A DNA stretch of 64,000 nt, from NCBI RefSeq assembly GCF_019670005.1, contig NZ_AP019783.1:2630150-2694149 (forward strand). The letters are read 5' to 3'. Numbering within the stretch: position 1 is the first letter of the stretch; each line of letters starts with the position of its first letter. The notes under the pieces are model-generated. The model worked only from the letters and a program-made list of their open reading frames with translations. It did not search any database and was not told where the DNA came from. Both the position numbers and the translations under genes were made by a program. This document shows positions 28,562 to 38,567 of this stretch, in pieces. Source of the DNA: Methylomagnum ishizawai. GTDB taxonomy: Bacteria; Pseudomonadota; Gammaproteobacteria; Methylococcales; Methylococcaceae.

Positions 28562-31252
28562 ATGACACTCAAACAACGCTTCTATTGGCTTATCGGAGGC
28601 ATCGCGCTCGGATACATCGTCCTGGCCGGACTCAACCTCTATCAAATCAACCGGGTGTTCGACGCCACCAACTACGTCAACGTCAACAGCACACCCAGCC
28701 TGGCGCTGATCTACCGGGCCATGACCGATGCCCGCGACACCCAGAAAGCAGCCAAAGACCATATCGCCGGCACCGCGCCGGTCGGCCAGTTGGAGCAAGT
28801 GTTAGGGAAATACCGCGCGGACACGGCGCAGGCCTGGCGGGAATACCTCCCCTTGGTCTCCAATGCCGAAGACCAGCGGCGGCTGGACGCCGACCAAGCA
28901 ACGGCGCGGGAATTCTATGGCGCGGTCGAGAACCTGGCGAAACTCTCGACCGCCGGCCAAAAGGCCGAGGCCTTGGCCCAGTTCAACGCCCTGCAAACCC
29001 GCATCGACCCCCTGAACCAGGCGCTGGACGAGCATTTCCAATTCAAGATCGACCTGGGCAACCAATTCGCCATGACGGGGGAATCCACCAAGAGCGACGC
29101 CGGCTACTGGAACGTGGGTAGCGTGGCCGTGATCCTGCTCGCGATTTGCGGGCTGGCCTGGCTAATCCTCGAGCGGCTCCGCCGCACCCTGGGCGGGGAA
29201 CCCGCGCTGGCGACCAGCATCGCCAGCCAGATCGCCGACGGCGACCTGTCCGCCACCATCGAACTCCAGCCCGGCGACACCACCAGCCTGCTCGCCGCCA
29301 TATGCCGGATGTCGCAAGCCCTGCAAACCCTCATCGCCGAGATGAACCACATGTCGCACCAGCACGACCTGGGCGATATCGACGTCGCCATCGACGCCGC
29401 CAAGTTCAAGGGCGCCTACCGCACCATGGCCGAGGGCGTCAACACCATGGTATCCGGCCACATCGCCGTCAAGAAAAAAGCCATGGCCTGCTTCCAGGCC
29501 TTCGGCGAGGGCGACATGGACGCCCAGATCGAACAATTCCCCGGCAAGAAGCGCTTCATCAACGACACCGTCGAGCAGGTCCGTGTCAACATCAAAACCC
29601 TCATCGCCGAGATGAACCACATGTCGCACCAGCACGACCTGGGCGATATCGACGTCGCCATCGACGCCGCCAAGTTCAAGGGCGCCTACCGCACCATGGC
29701 CGAGGGCGTCAACACCATGGTGTTCGGCCACATCGCCGTCAAGAAAAAAGCCATGGCCTGCTTCCAGGCCTTCGGCGAGGGCGACATGGACGCCCAGATC
29801 GAGCAATTCCCCGGCAAGAAGCGCTTCATCAACGACACCGTCGAGCAGGTCCGTGTCAACATCAAAACCCTCATCGCCGAGATGAACCACATGTCGCACC
29901 AGCACGACCTGGGCGATATCGACGTCGCCATCGACGCCGCCAAGTTCAAGGGCGCCTACCGCACCATGGCCGAGGGCGTCAACACCATGGTGTTCGGCCA
30001 CATCGCCGTCAAGAAAAAAGCCATGGCCTGCTTCCAGGCCTTCGGCGAGGGCGACATGGACGCCCAGATCGAGCAGTTCCCCGGCAAGAAGCGCTTCATC
30101 AACGACACCGTCGAGCAGGTCCGCGCCAACATCAAAGCCCTGGTCGAGGACGCCGCCCTGCTGGCCCAGGCCGCCCTGGCCGGCGAACTGGCCGTCCGGG
30201 CCGACACCGCGCGCCACCGCGGCGATTACCGCAGGATCGTGGAAGGCATGAACCGCACCCTCGCCGCCGTCGCCGAACCCATCGACGAAATCCGCCAAGC
30301 CATGGCCCGCGTGGCCCAGGGCGACCTCGACGCCGCCATCGAGGGCGACTACCGGGGCAGCTTCAGGGAGCTGAGCCGGGCCATCAACGACACCTTGCGC
30401 CAACTCGCCAAGACCCTGGGCGAGGTCAACAATGTGGCCGAGGCCCTGTCCTCGGCTTCCGAGCAGGTCAGCGCCACCTCGCAGAACCTGTCCCAGGCCG
30501 CTTCCGAACAGGCGGCCGGCGTGGAGGAAATCTCCAGTTCCATGGAACAAATGTCCGCCTCCATCGACCAGAACCGCGACAACGCCAAGACCACCGACGG
30601 CATCGCCGACAAGGCCGCCCAGGCCGCCACCGAAGGTGGCGAGGCGGTGATTCTCACCGTCGGGGCCATGAAGCAGATCGCCGACAAGATCGGCATCGTC
30701 GACGACATCGCCTACCAGACCAACCTGCTGGCGCTCAACGCCGCCATCGAGGCCGCGCGGGCGGGGGAACATGGCAAGGGCTTCGCCGTGGTCGCGGCGG
30801 AGGTCAGGCGGCTGGCCGAGCGCGCCCAGATCGCGGCGCGGGAAATCGGTGAACTGGCCAAATCCAGCGTCGATATGGCCGAACGGGCCGGCACGCTGCT
30901 GGACCAAATCGTGCCCGCCATCCAGCAAACCGCCGGTTTGGTCCAGGAAATCGCGGCGGCTTCCGAGGAGCAATCCAGCGGGGGACGCCAAATCTCCGAG
31001 GCCATGAGCGAACTCAGCAAGACCACCCAGCAGAACGCCGCCGCCTCCGAGCAACTGTCCGCCACCGCCGAGGAAATGAGCGGCCAAGCCCTCGAACTCC
31101 AACATTCCCTGGGCTTCTTCAAGCTCTCCGACCCAACCGGGCGGCGCAGGGCGGCGTCGGCTCGCACCGGCAAACCTAGAGTCAAACGCCCATCTCCCCT
31201 AGCCACGGGTTCGGACCTCGACATCGACGAACAAGGTTTCTCCCAGTTTTAA
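28562..31252 (+). CDS. Methyl-accepting chemotaxis protein 1, with a triplicated cytoplasmic module
   Basis: This 896-residue receptor has TM1 near residues 6-27, a periplasmic four-helix-bundle type domain (about 28-180), TM2 near 184-206 and a HAMP-like region. Residues about 255-524 are three almost identical 90-residue modules ([19 protein letters not shown]...FPGKKRFIN). One more poly-HAMP-like unit and the signalling domain follow, with tip [42 protein letters not shown]. The last five residues are GFSQF, fitting the CheR/CheB docking consensus x-[HFYW]-x-x-[HFYW]. The start chosen gives the membrane anchor at once. No ligand can be inferred. Confidence 0.92.
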   Translation: MTLKQRFYWLIGGIALGYIVLAGLNLYQINRVFDATNYVNVNSTPSLALIYRAMTDARDTQKAAKDHIAGTAPVGQLEQVLGKYRADTAQAWREYLPLVSNAEDQRRLDADQATAREFYGAVENLAKLSTAGQKAEALAQFNALQTRIDPLNQALDEHFQFKIDLGNQFAMTGESTKSDAGYWNVGSVAVILLAICGLAWLILERLRRTLGGEPALATSIASQIADGDLSATIELQPGDTTSLLAAICRMSQALQTLIAEMNHMSHQHDLGDIDVAIDAAKFKGAYRTMAEGVNTMVSGHIAVKKKAMACFQAFGEGDMDAQIEQFPGKKRFINDTVEQVRVNIKTLIAEMNHMSHQHDLGDIDVAIDAAKFKGAYRTMAEGVNTMVFGHIAVKKKAMACFQAFGEGDMDAQIEQFPGKKRFINDTVEQVRVNIKTLIAEMNHMSHQHDLGDIDVAIDAAKFKGAYRTMAEGVNTMVFGHIAVKKKAMACFQAFGEGDMDAQIEQFPGKKRFINDTVEQVRANIKALVEDAALLAQAALAGELAVRADTARHRGDYRRIVEGMNRTLAAVAEPIDEIRQAMARVAQGDLDAAIEGDYRGSFRELSRAINDTLRQLAKTLGEVNNVAEALSSASEQVSATSQNLSQAASEQAAGVEEISSSMEQMSASIDQNRDNAKTTDGIADKAAQAATEGGEAVILTVGAMKQIADKIGIVDDIAYQTNLLALNAAIEAARAGEHGKGFAVVAAEVRRLAERAQIAAREIGELAKSSVDMAERAGTLLDQIVPAIQQTAGLVQEIAAASEEQSSGGRQISEAMSELSKTTQQNAAASEQLSATAEEMSGQALELQHSLGFFKLSDPTGRRRAASARTGKPRVKRPSPLATGSDLDIDEQGFSQF
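29325..30134 (+). repeat. Three 270-base tandem repeats inside receptor gene 1
   Basis: Copies run from about 29325, 29595 and 29865. By eye copies 1 and 2 differ at about three internal positions, and copies 2 and 3 at about one until the last 15 bases. Each copy is 90 codons, so the frame is preserved and each copy adds one helical HAMP-like module. Receptor 3 carries a single diverged copy of the same module. Confidence 0.95.
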
Positions 31253-31578
31253 GCGGCCTTGGGCAAAACCGGCGGTTCCTGGCTTTCCAAAGCCAGGAAA
31301 ACCGACCGGTACGGCCTCTCCAAAACCCACCCATAATGGCGGTCATACCGATTCCAACCAGCCCCCCATACTTCCGGCATCCGCCTCGAAATCCAAAACA
31401 AGCCAGCAGGCTTCATCGCCGCCATCCGCGCTTGCAAAATACCGAATCTGCGCTATCTATACGATGTCATTTACATTTCATTCGACCCGCCATCCCGGTC
31501 TTGGACAATAGCCCAGGATAAAACCGCCGGATAGCGCCTGCGTTTCTCCCCAGGCCATAACATGCGAGAGTACCCGCC
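31253..31578. other. 326-base intergenic region between receptor genes 1 and 2
   Basis: It contains a hairpin (31276-31299: 11-base stem, CC loop) 24 bases after the receptor 1 stop, possibly a transcript end without a T run. It then holds an AT-richer segment with a sigma-70-like promoter at 31432-31459. No gene is seen. Confidence 0.55.
31432..31459 (+). promoter_or_regulatory. Putative sigma-70 promoter of receptor gene 2
   Basis: TTGCAA is followed after 16 bases by TATCTA. The same boxes with a nearly identical spacer (AATACCGAATCT shared) recur at 33896-33923 upstream of the next receptor. Conservation of this short AT-rich block in otherwise different intergenic DNA supports a functional site. 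The receptor ATG lies about 120 bases downstream. Confidence 0.55.
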
Positions 31579-33624
31579 ATGACCGTCACCCAAAAAATGC
31601 TGCTGTTGGTGATCAGCGCCCTGCTGGGATTATTGTCCCTCGCGGCCTTCAACCAATACCAAACCGACCGGGTTTACACCGCGACCAACCTCGCCAATGT
31701 GAACAGCCTGCCCAGCTTGGTTTCCCTGGACACGGCCTATACCTCTTTGACCCAGGTCAGGATTTCGCTGTACCAGCATATCCTCAGCAGCGATAAGGCC
31801 AAGATGCAGGGTATCGAGCGGACCATCGCCGACGCGCGGGCGAAGATAGATACGGAACTGAAAAACTACGAAACCCACTTCATCGCCGACAAGGGCGACG
31901 AGGAATTATTGGACGCCGACCGCGCCGCGCTCAGGGAATACGATGTCCTGCGGGAAAAGGTGATGACACTGTCGAACACCGGCCAGAACGAGGAGGCCCG
32001 CAACCTCCTGGTCGCCAACCAAGCCGTCCTCGCCAACATCACCGCCGCCTTCGAGGAACACCGCAAATACAATGTCGATGTCGGCATCAGGAGCGCCCAA
32101 GAAGCGGCGGCGGTCAAGGACAGCGCCGCCCTGCTCTCCTGGCTGATCACCGCCGTGTCCCTGGGCTTGGTCGGCGGCATCGGCTTCGTGATCGCCCGTG
32201 GCTTGTTGCGGCAATTGGGCGGCGAGCCCGATCTGGCCGCGCACATCGCCAACCGCATCGCCATCGGCGATTTGTCCATCGCCATCGAAACCCGCCCCGG
32301 CGACACCTCAAGCCTGTTCGCCTCGATGAAGGGCATGTCCGCCTCCATCCAGGCCTTGATCGACGACACGCTGATGCTGGCCCAGGCCGCCCGCGACCTG
32401 AAGCTGGACACCCGCGCCGACGCCACCCGCCACCAGGGCGACTACCGCCGCATCATCCAGGGCGTCAACGACGCCCTCGACGCCCTCGTCCACCCGGTCA
32501 AAGCCCTGATCGCCGACGCCCACAAGCTGTCCGACGCGGTCGCCCAGGGCCAATTGACCGTCCGCGCCGACATCGACCCCCACCGGGGCGAATTCCGCCA
32601 GGTCGTCCAGGGCATGAACCACATCATGGCCGCCATCAACGAGCCCATGGAAGAAGTCCGCCAGACCATGGCCCGCGTGGCCCAGGGCGATATGACCGCC
32701 ACCGTGGCGGGGCGCTATCAAGGCATGTTCCGCGAACTCAAGGAGGCCATCAACGGCACCCTGGGCACCCTTTCCAACACCCTCGCCGATGTACGCAACG
32801 TCGCCGACGCCCTCTCGTCCGCCTCCGAGCAGGTCAGTTCCACCTCGCAATCCCTGTCCCAGGCCGCCTCCGAACAAGCCGCCAGCGTCGAGGAAACCTC
32901 CAGTTCCATGGAACAGATGGCCGCCTCCATCGACCAGAACAAGGACAACGCCAAGACCACCGACTCCATCGCCGAGAAGGCCGCCAGCGAAGCCGCCGAG
33001 GGCGGCGAGGCCGTCTCCCGCACCGTCCAGGCCATGAAGCAGATCGCCGGCAAGATCGGCATCGTCGACGACATCGCCTACCAAACCAACCTGCTGGCGC
33101 TCAACGCCGCCATCGAGGCCGCACGGGCCGGCGACCACGGCAAGGGCTTCGCCGTGGTCGCCGCCGAGGTCAGGAAACTGGCCGAGCGCTCCCAGGTCGC
33201 CGCCCAGGAGATCGGCGAACTGGCCGAGTCCAGCGTCGCCATGGCCGAACGGGCCGGCACGCTCTTGAAGGAAATCGTGCCCTCGATCCAGAAGACCGCC
33301 GGGCTGGTCCAGGAAATCACCGCCGGCTCCGAGGAACAGGCCACGGGCGCGAAGCAAATCTCCGAGGCCATGAGCCAGCTCAACAAAACCACCCAGCAAA
33401 ACAGCTCGTCCGCCGAGGAGCTTTCCGCCACCGCCGAGGAAATGAGCGGCCAAGCCCTCGAACTCCAGCGCACCCTGGGCTTCTTCAAGCTCTCCGCCGA
33501 ACCCCCCTCGCGCAAGCCGATGCCGGACCGGGCCACCAAAACCGGAACCAAACGCCTATCGCCCAAGGAAATGGCTGCGGGGTTGGACCTCGATAATGGC
33601 GAACACGGTTTCGCCCAATTCTGA
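31579..33624 (+). CDS. Methyl-accepting chemotaxis protein 2
   Basis: This 681-residue receptor has TM1 at residues 6-24, a periplasmic helical domain of about 150 residues, and TM2 near 180-205. Two HAMP-like units follow ([19 protein letters not shown] and [19 protein letters not shown]), then the signalling domain with tip [25 protein letters not shown]. It is the shortest of the three paralogues and lacks both the 90-residue module and a PAS domain. The C terminus is GFAQF, fitting the adaptation-enzyme docking consensus. The signalling region is almost identical in DNA to receptor 3, which points to recent conversion. The ligand is unknown. Confidence 0.93.
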   Translation: MTVTQKMLLLVISALLGLLSLAAFNQYQTDRVYTATNLANVNSLPSLVSLDTAYTSLTQVRISLYQHILSSDKAKMQGIERTIADARAKIDTELKNYETHFIADKGDEELLDADRAALREYDVLREKVMTLSNTGQNEEARNLLVANQAVLANITAAFEEHRKYNVDVGIRSAQEAAAVKDSAALLSWLITAVSLGLVGGIGFVIARGLLRQLGGEPDLAAHIANRIAIGDLSIAIETRPGDTSSLFASMKGMSASIQALIDDTLMLAQAARDLKLDTRADATRHQGDYRRIIQGVNDALDALVHPVKALIADAHKLSDAVAQGQLTVRADIDPHRGEFRQVVQGMNHIMAAINEPMEEVRQTMARVAQGDMTATVAGRYQGMFRELKEAINGTLGTLSNTLADVRNVADALSSASEQVSSTSQSLSQAASEQAASVEETSSSMEQMAASIDQNKDNAKTTDSIAEKAASEAAEGGEAVSRTVQAMKQIAGKIGIVDDIAYQTNLLALNAAIEAARAGDHGKGFAVVAAEVRKLAERSQVAAQEIGELAESSVAMAERAGTLLKEIVPSIQKTAGLVQEITAGSEEQATGAKQISEAMSQLNKTTQQNSSSAEELSATAEEMSGQALELQRTLGFFKLSAEPPSRKPMPDRATKTGTKRLSPKEMAAGLDLDNGEHGFAQF

Positions 33625-33895
33625 TCCGGTGGGAAAACCCGAGGCAAACCCAGCGCCCGGTACCGACGGAAACCCAAACATGGCGGAATGCGAACCTTCA
33701 AAACCCTTCGCATTCCAAGCCATTTTGGGCGGATGGCATGGATGCCGGTGGTACCACATAGGGCCTAATCTTTCCACGTGATTACCCAAAGAAAAAGCCA
33801 GGATCATAATAACGATAAAAACGCTACAACCGCTTGCCGGCATTCCCAAATCCCCCCGCCCAATCCGCCGCCCCCATTATCGCCACCGGCCAGGT

Positions 33896-33923
33896 TTGCA
33901 AAATACCGAATCTAGGCTATCTA
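33896..33923 (+). promoter_or_regulatory. Second copy of the putative receptor promoter
   Basis: TTGCAA, a 16-base spacer and TATCTA repeat the promoter found upstream of receptor 2, with about two spacer differences. It lies upstream of the decayed receptor leader and about 335 bases before receptor 3, which it may still transcribe. Confidence 0.5.
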
Positions 33924-34012
33924 TAGATAGTCCTTGCATGGGGTCCAGTCCGCAACAATGGCCCAAGCGAATACCCCCAGGACCAAGCCAAACCATAAGA
34001 ATTCCGCGCAAA

Positions 34013-34145
34013 AATACCCGCCATGAACGCCACGACCGCTACCCAAAAAATCCCGGTTATAGCCCCTCCGCCGGGCCCCAACCAATATCCAACCAGCCGC
34101 GCATGGCTGGCCGGTTGCGAATCGCCCCACTTCGGCGGCGCCTAA
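34013..34145 (+). pseudogene. Decayed 5' end of a receptor gene (or a 40-codon leader ORF)
   Basis: The segment contains AAAATACCCGCCATGAACG, then ACCGCTACCCAAAAAAT and CAACCAATATCC. These match in order the translation start and first membrane-helix codons of receptor 2 (TACCCGCCATGACC, ACCGTCACCCAAAAAAT, CAACCAATACC), with about 24 bases missing between the last two blocks. From the ATG at 34023 the frame stops after 40 codons. It is most simply the remnant of a fourth receptor gene; a translated leader peptide is the alternative. Confidence 0.5.
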
Positions 34146-34260
34146 CAAGCGATTCACCCAACGACCGCTCCCTAACGGGAATCCAAACCAAGCCCGGCGC
34201 AGCGGCAGACCCATCCGCCCCTCTCCAGGCCGGTGGCGGGTCTCCAACAGAGAAACAGCT

Positions 34261-37200
34261 ATGACTATCACCCACAAAATGCTTCTACTCATTGCCTCCA
34301 CGCTGATCGGCCTCGCCGGCCTCATCGGCTTCAACCAGGCACAAATGGAACATATCTATGCGAAAACCAACTACACCAACATCAACAGCACGCCCAGCCT
34401 GATCCTGCTCAACACCATCGCTTCCGACTACTCCAACCTGCGCGCCCAGATATGGCAACACATCGCCGCGTCCGACAAGGACGTGATGGCCAACCTGGAG
34501 CGCAAAATGGCCGTGACCCGGGCCAAAATCGACGAGGGGTTCAAAAAATACGAGCCATTGATCTCGGATGAAACCGACCGGCAATTGCTGGCCAACGATA
34601 TCGCGGCCATGTCCGAATACGACGCCCTGCGGGAAAAAATGCTGTCCACCTCGCGGCTGGGCCATAGCGAAGAAGCGCGGGACTTGCTGATGGCCGCCCA
34701 AACCACCGTCGTGCAAAAAGTCTACGAGGCGCTCACCGCCCACTTCCAATTCAATGTCGATCTAGGCAACCGCTTTTCCACCGAAGCGCTCGCCGCGAAG
34801 CAATCCGCCAGCCTATGGTCGCTGCTCCTCGGGGGCTTCACGGCCCTGGTCATCGGCGGCCTGGGCTGGTGGATCGCCCGCGACCTCATCGCGTCCCTGG
34901 TCCGGGTCCGCGGCATCGCGGCGGATATCGCCAAGGGCGATTTCAATAACGACATCGCGATCAACCGGCACGATGAAATCGGGCGGCTGCTGGAGGCGTT
35001 CGGCTCCATCCAGGACACCCTGCGCCGCATGGCGGAAGACGCCCTCATGCTGTCCAAGGCGGCGGTGGCAGGCAAGTTCGCCACCCGCGCCGACGCCTCG
35101 AAACACCAGGGCGACTACCGCAAGATCATCGAGGGCATCAACGCGACGCTCGACAGCGTGGTGGACAAACTGGAATGGTACCGTTCGATCATCGACGCCG
35201 TGCCCTTCCCCGTCCATGTCACCGACCTCGACATGAACTGGACCTTCCTCAACCGGGCCTTCGAGAAACTCATGGTCGAACAGGGCTATGTCCGCGACCG
35301 CCAGGACGCCACGGGCCGTCCCTGCTCCACCGCCAACGCCAATATCTGCAACACCAAGAACTGCGGCATCGCCCAACTCCGGACCGGCGTCAAGGAAAGC
35401 TTCTTCGAGTGGTGCGGCATGAGTTGCAAGCAGGACACCGCCCCGGTCCTCAACGCCAAGGGCGAAACCGTGGGCTATGTCGAGACCGTCACCGACCTCA
35501 CCTCCACCCTCCGCGTCAAAAGCTATACCGAGCATCAGGTCGGCATCATCGCCAAGAACCTCGAAAACCTCGGCAAGGGCAACTTCGACCTCGACTTCAA
35601 CCTACGCAAACCCGATCAATACACCCAGGGGGTCCACGCCCAATTCGACACCATCAACAAGAGCCTCGGGAACGCCAGCGGCGCGCTCGCCGCCCTGGTC
35701 GCCGACGCCCTGATGCTGTCCAAGGCGGCGGTGGAAGGCAAGCTCGCCACCCGCGCCGACGCCTCGAAACACCAGGGCGACTACCGCAAGATCGTCGAGG
35801 GCGTCAACGACACCCTCGACGCCGTCATCGGTCCCTTGAACATCGCGGCGGACTATGTCGACCGCATCGCCCGGGGCGACATCCCGCCCAAGATCGTCGA
35901 TAGCTACAACGGCGACTTCAACACCATCAAGCACAACCTCAACCTCGCCATCGACAACGTCAACGCCCTGATCGAAGACGCCGGTTTGTTGACCCAAGCC
36001 GCCCGCGAGTTGAAGCTCGCCACCCGCGCCGACGCCACCAAGCACCAAGGCGACTACCGCAAGATCGTCCAGGGCGTCAACGACACCCTCGACGCCATCA
36101 CCCATCCCATCAACGGGCTCATCGCCGAGATGACCCGCATGGCCAAGGAGCACGAAGCCGGCGATATCGATGCCAGCATCGACTCCGAACGGTTCCAAAG
36201 CGTCTTCAGGATCGTCGCCGAGAACGTCAACAAGATGGTGTTCGACCATATCGATGTGAAAAAACGCGCCATAGCGGTATTCCGCGAGTTCGGCGAAGGC
36301 AAAATGGACACCCCGTTCGAGCAATTACCGGGCAAGAAGCGCTTCATCAACGACGCCATCGAACAGGTCCGCGCCAACATCAAAACCCTGATCGAAGATG
36401 CCTCCTTGCTGGCCCAGGCCGCCTTGACCGGCGAACTGGCCGTCCGGGCCGACACCGCGCGCCACCGCGGCGATTTCCGCAGGATCGTCGAGGGCATGAA
36501 CCAGACCCTCGCCGCCGTCGCCGGACCCATGGACGAAATCAGCCAAGCCATGGCCCGCGTCGCCCAGGGCGACCTCGGTGCCACCATCGAAGGCGACTAC
36601 CGGGGTGATTTCAAAGAGCTGGGACAGACCATCAACGACACCTTGCATAAGCTTTCCAAGACCCTGGGCGAGGTCAACACCGTGGCCGAAACCCTGTCCT
36701 CGGCCTCCGAGCAGGTCAGCGCCACCTCGCAATCCCTGTCCCAGGCCGCCTCCACACAGGCCGCCAGCGTCGAGGAAATCTCCAGTTCCATGGAACAGAT
36801 GGCCGCCTCCATCGACCAGAACAAGGACAACGCCAAGACCACCGACTCCATCGCCGAAAAAGCCGCCCGCGAGGCCACCGAGGGCGGCGAGGCCGTCTCC
36901 CGCACCGTCGGGGCCATGAAGCAGATCGCCGACAAGATCGGCATCGTCGACGACATCGCCTACCAGACCAACCTGCTGGCGCTCAACGCCGCCATCGAGG
37001 CCGCGCGGGCGGGGGAACATGGCAAGGGCTTCGCCGTGGTCGCCGCCGAGGTCAGGAAACTGGCCGAGCGTTCCCAGGTCGCCGCCCAGGAGATCGGCGA
37101 ACTGGCCAAATCCAGCGTCGCCATGGCCGAACGGGCCGGCACGCTCCTGAAGGAAATCGTGCCCTCGATCCAGAAGACCGCCGGGCTGGTCCAGGAAATC

Positions 37201-37506
37201 ACCGCCGGTTCCGAGGAACAGGCCATGGGCGCGAAGCAAATCTCCGAGGCCATGAACCAGTTCAACAAAACCACCCAGCAGAACGCCTCCGCCGCCGAGG
37301 AGCTTTCCGCCACCGCCGAGGAAATGAGCGACCAAGCCCTCGAACTCCAGCGCACCCTGGGCTTCTTCAAACTCTCCAACGAGACCGCGGCCGTGCGTCG
37401 CAAGCAACCGCCCACGCGGGGCTTCGGCCCATCCACCAAACCCCGCCCCTCCAGGCATAGTTTCCCGGATAGCGAATTCAACGAGCGCGGCTTCGCGCAA
37501 TTCTGA
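34261..37506 (+). CDS. Methyl-accepting chemotaxis protein 3, with a Cys-rich PAS domain
   Basis: This 1,081-residue receptor has TM1 near residues 6-26, a periplasmic helical domain, TM2 near 185-208 and a HAMP domain. A PAS domain at about 302-425 carries five cysteines (355, 363, 368, 385 and 389), a pattern known from PAS domains of other receptors and suited to metal, Fe-S or redox sensing. Several HAMP-like units follow, three of them containing the phrase [14 protein letters not shown], plus one copy of the 90-residue module triplicated in receptor 1. The signalling tip is standard and the C terminus is GFAQF. The PAS reads the cytoplasm, so the receptor may combine external and internal signals. 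Confidence 0.92.
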   Translation: MTITHKMLLLIASTLIGLAGLIGFNQAQMEHIYAKTNYTNINSTPSLILLNTIASDYSNLRAQIWQHIAASDKDVMANLERKMAVTRAKIDEGFKKYEPLISDETDRQLLANDIAAMSEYDALREKMLSTSRLGHSEEARDLLMAAQTTVVQKVYEALTAHFQFNVDLGNRFSTEALAAKQSASLWSLLLGGFTALVIGGLGWWIARDLIASLVRVRGIAADIAKGDFNNDIAINRHDEIGRLLEAFGSIQDTLRRMAEDALMLSKAAVAGKFATRADASKHQGDYRKIIEGINATLDSVVDKLEWYRSIIDAVPFPVHVTDLDMNWTFLNRAFEKLMVEQGYVRDRQDATGRPCSTANANICNTKNCGIAQLRTGVKESFFEWCGMSCKQDTAPVLNAKGETVGYVETVTDLTSTLRVKSYTEHQVGIIAKNLENLGKGNFDLDFNLRKPDQYTQGVHAQFDTINKSLGNASGALAALVADALMLSKAAVEGKLATRADASKHQGDYRKIVEGVNDTLDAVIGPLNIAADYVDRIARGDIPPKIVDSYNGDFNTIKHNLNLAIDNVNALIEDAGLLTQAARELKLATRADATKHQGDYRKIVQGVNDTLDAITHPINGLIAEMTRMAKEHEAGDIDASIDSERFQSVFRIVAENVNKMVFDHIDVKKRAIAVFREFGEGKMDTPFEQLPGKKRFINDAIEQVRANIKTLIEDASLLAQAALTGELAVRADTARHRGDFRRIVEGMNQTLAAVAGPMDEISQAMARVAQGDLGATIEGDYRGDFKELGQTINDTLHKLSKTLGEVNTVAETLSSASEQVSATSQSLSQAASTQAASVEEISSSMEQMAASIDQNKDNAKTTDSIAEKAAREATEGGEAVSRTVGAMKQIADKIGIVDDIAYQTNLLALNAAIEAARAGEHGKGFAVVAAEVRKLAERSQVAAQEIGELAKSSVAMAERAGTLLKEIVPSIQKTAGLVQEITAGSEEQAMGAKQISEAMNQFNKTTQQNASAAEELSATAEEMSDQALELQRTLGFFKLSNETAAVRRKQPPTRGFGPSTKPRPSRHSFPDSEFNERGFAQF

Positions 37507-37516
37507 ACCCAGGACT

Positions 37517-37551
37517 GGGCGATGGGCATCGGCTTCCCATCGCCCCGTTTT
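37517..37551 (+). terminator. Rho-independent terminator of receptor gene 3
   Basis: A perfect 10-base stem (GGGCGATGGG paired with CCCATCGCCC), a nine-base loop and then CGTTTT lie ten bases after the stop codon. The T run is short but the stem is strong. Confidence 0.75.
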
Positions 37552-37595
37552 CCCCCATCCCAAACCCTAGAATTCCCCCCAACCTATGAAAACCC

Positions 37596-37736
37596 AGAGT
37601 ATCCGCCATGACCCTCATCCAGCCGGGATCGCTTTCCCCCTCAGGTACCGCCCCCCACGTGGCCATCCGCGACCCCGCGCCAAAACCCACCCCGTATCCA
37701 CGGATTTCGGTCCGGAACGGACCGGCGACGCGCTAG
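37596..37736 (+). pseudogene. Second decayed receptor leader
   Basis: AGAGTATCCGCCATGACCCTCATCC resembles the leader and first codons of receptor 2 (GAGAGTACCCGCCATGACCGTCACCC) with few mismatches. After about eight codons the similarity ends and the frame stops at 37736 without a membrane segment. It looks like a truncated receptor copy left after recombination. The short match makes this tentative. Confidence 0.4.
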
Positions 37737-37822
37737 GATTCGCGCAATTGCAGGAACGGGCCTAGACTCCCATCATCCACGACCGCGGCCGCGGATTCAC
37801 CCCTTCACCGAGGAAACCCACC

Positions 37823-38353
37823 ATGAGCCAGAACCTCCTGTCCCTCACCGAGGCGCAAGGCGCCGAAGAACAGCAATACTTGGTATTCACCCTGCGCGGC
37901 GAGTTGTTCGCCCTGGGGCTTTTGAACGTCCGCGAGATCATCGAATACAACCAGCTCACCGAGGTGCCGCTGATGCCGGACACGGTGCGCGGCGTCATCA
38001 ACCTGCGGGGGGCGGTGGTGCCGGTGATCGACCTGTCGTCCAGCTTCTGGAAGCAACGCGCCACCCCAGGGAAGCGCACCTGCATCGTCATCGTGGAACT
38101 GGACGACAGCGCCAAGCAGCGGGTGATGGGCATCCTGGTGGACTCGGTCAACAAGGTGGTGGAAATCCCCCGCGCCGATATCGAGCCGCCACCCAGCTTC
38201 GGCACCAAGATCCGCACCGACTTCATCGCCGGGATGGGCAAGCTGGACGACCATTTCGTCATCATCCTCAACGCCGCGCGGGTGCTGAGCGTGGAGCAAC
38301 TGGCCGCCCTCCAAGAGGATTTGCAGCAGGTGCCCGCCGAAGCGGTGGCTTAA
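37823..38353 (+). CDS. cheW: CheW chemotaxis adaptor
   Basis: This 176-residue protein is a single CheW domain: EEQQYLVFTLRGELFALGLLNVREIIEY, then GVINLRGAVVPVIDLSSSF and the C-terminal VLSVEQLAAL. It is longer than E. coli CheW mainly at the two ends. It couples receptors to a CheA kinase. It follows the three receptor genes in the same orientation but after a terminator, so it probably has its own promoter. No CheA, CheR, CheB or CheY gene lies beside it. Confidence 0.93.
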   Translation: MSQNLLSLTEAQGAEEQQYLVFTLRGELFALGLLNVREIIEYNQLTEVPLMPDTVRGVINLRGAVVPVIDLSSSFWKQRATPGKRTCIVIVELDDSAKQRVMGILVDSVNKVVEIPRADIEPPPSFGTKIRTDFIAGMGKLDDHFVIILNAARVLSVEQLAALQEDLQQVPAEAVA

Positions 38354-38567
38354 CGCCCACCGCCCCGGCCAGTCCAGCCCGGACGCCGCGCTGCGGAATC
38401 CGGGCCATCCCGCCCTTCCGCCCCCGCCCTTCCCCGCTCCCCGCCAACCCCGGCCCGCGCCGCCCGCCTTGACGCTGGCTCTCGGGAAAAGGACTATTTC
38501 CCGGCAAAGCCTTCCAAGACCCTGGCGACCGGACGGTACCGGGCCGCCACATCACCGAGAACAACTA

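Larger units (their letters stand above)
33625..34260. other. 636-base intergenic region with a repeated promoter and a decayed receptor leader
   Basis: The segment separates receptors 2 and 3. A copy of the receptor 2 promoter block lies at 33896-33923. About 100 bases further, 34013-34098 resembles the start of a receptor gene but does not continue as one. The rest has no recognisable gene; open frames are short and lack ribosome sites. Confidence 0.6.
37507..37822. other. 316-base intergenic region with a terminator and a second receptor-leader remnant
   Basis: After the receptor 3 stop comes an intrinsic terminator at 37517-37551. At about 37596-37621 the sequence AGAGTATCCGCCATGACC repeats the receptor 2 start context, but no receptor coding follows. 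The remainder leads to the cheW start and shows no gene. Confidence 0.55.

Noticed and set aside
28240-28572. Minus-strand open frame of 110 codons upstream of receptor 1
   Set aside because: It crosses the receptor start, has no ribosome site, and its Trp/Gly-rich product shows no domain.
29325-30134. Possible CRISPR or satellite array
   Set aside because: The 270-base units are contiguous coding repeats without spacers and keep the receptor reading frame.
29162-31105. Long open frame antisense to receptor gene 1
   Set aside because: It mirrors the repeated receptor sequence, has Leu/Gly/Asp repeats only and no recognisable domain.
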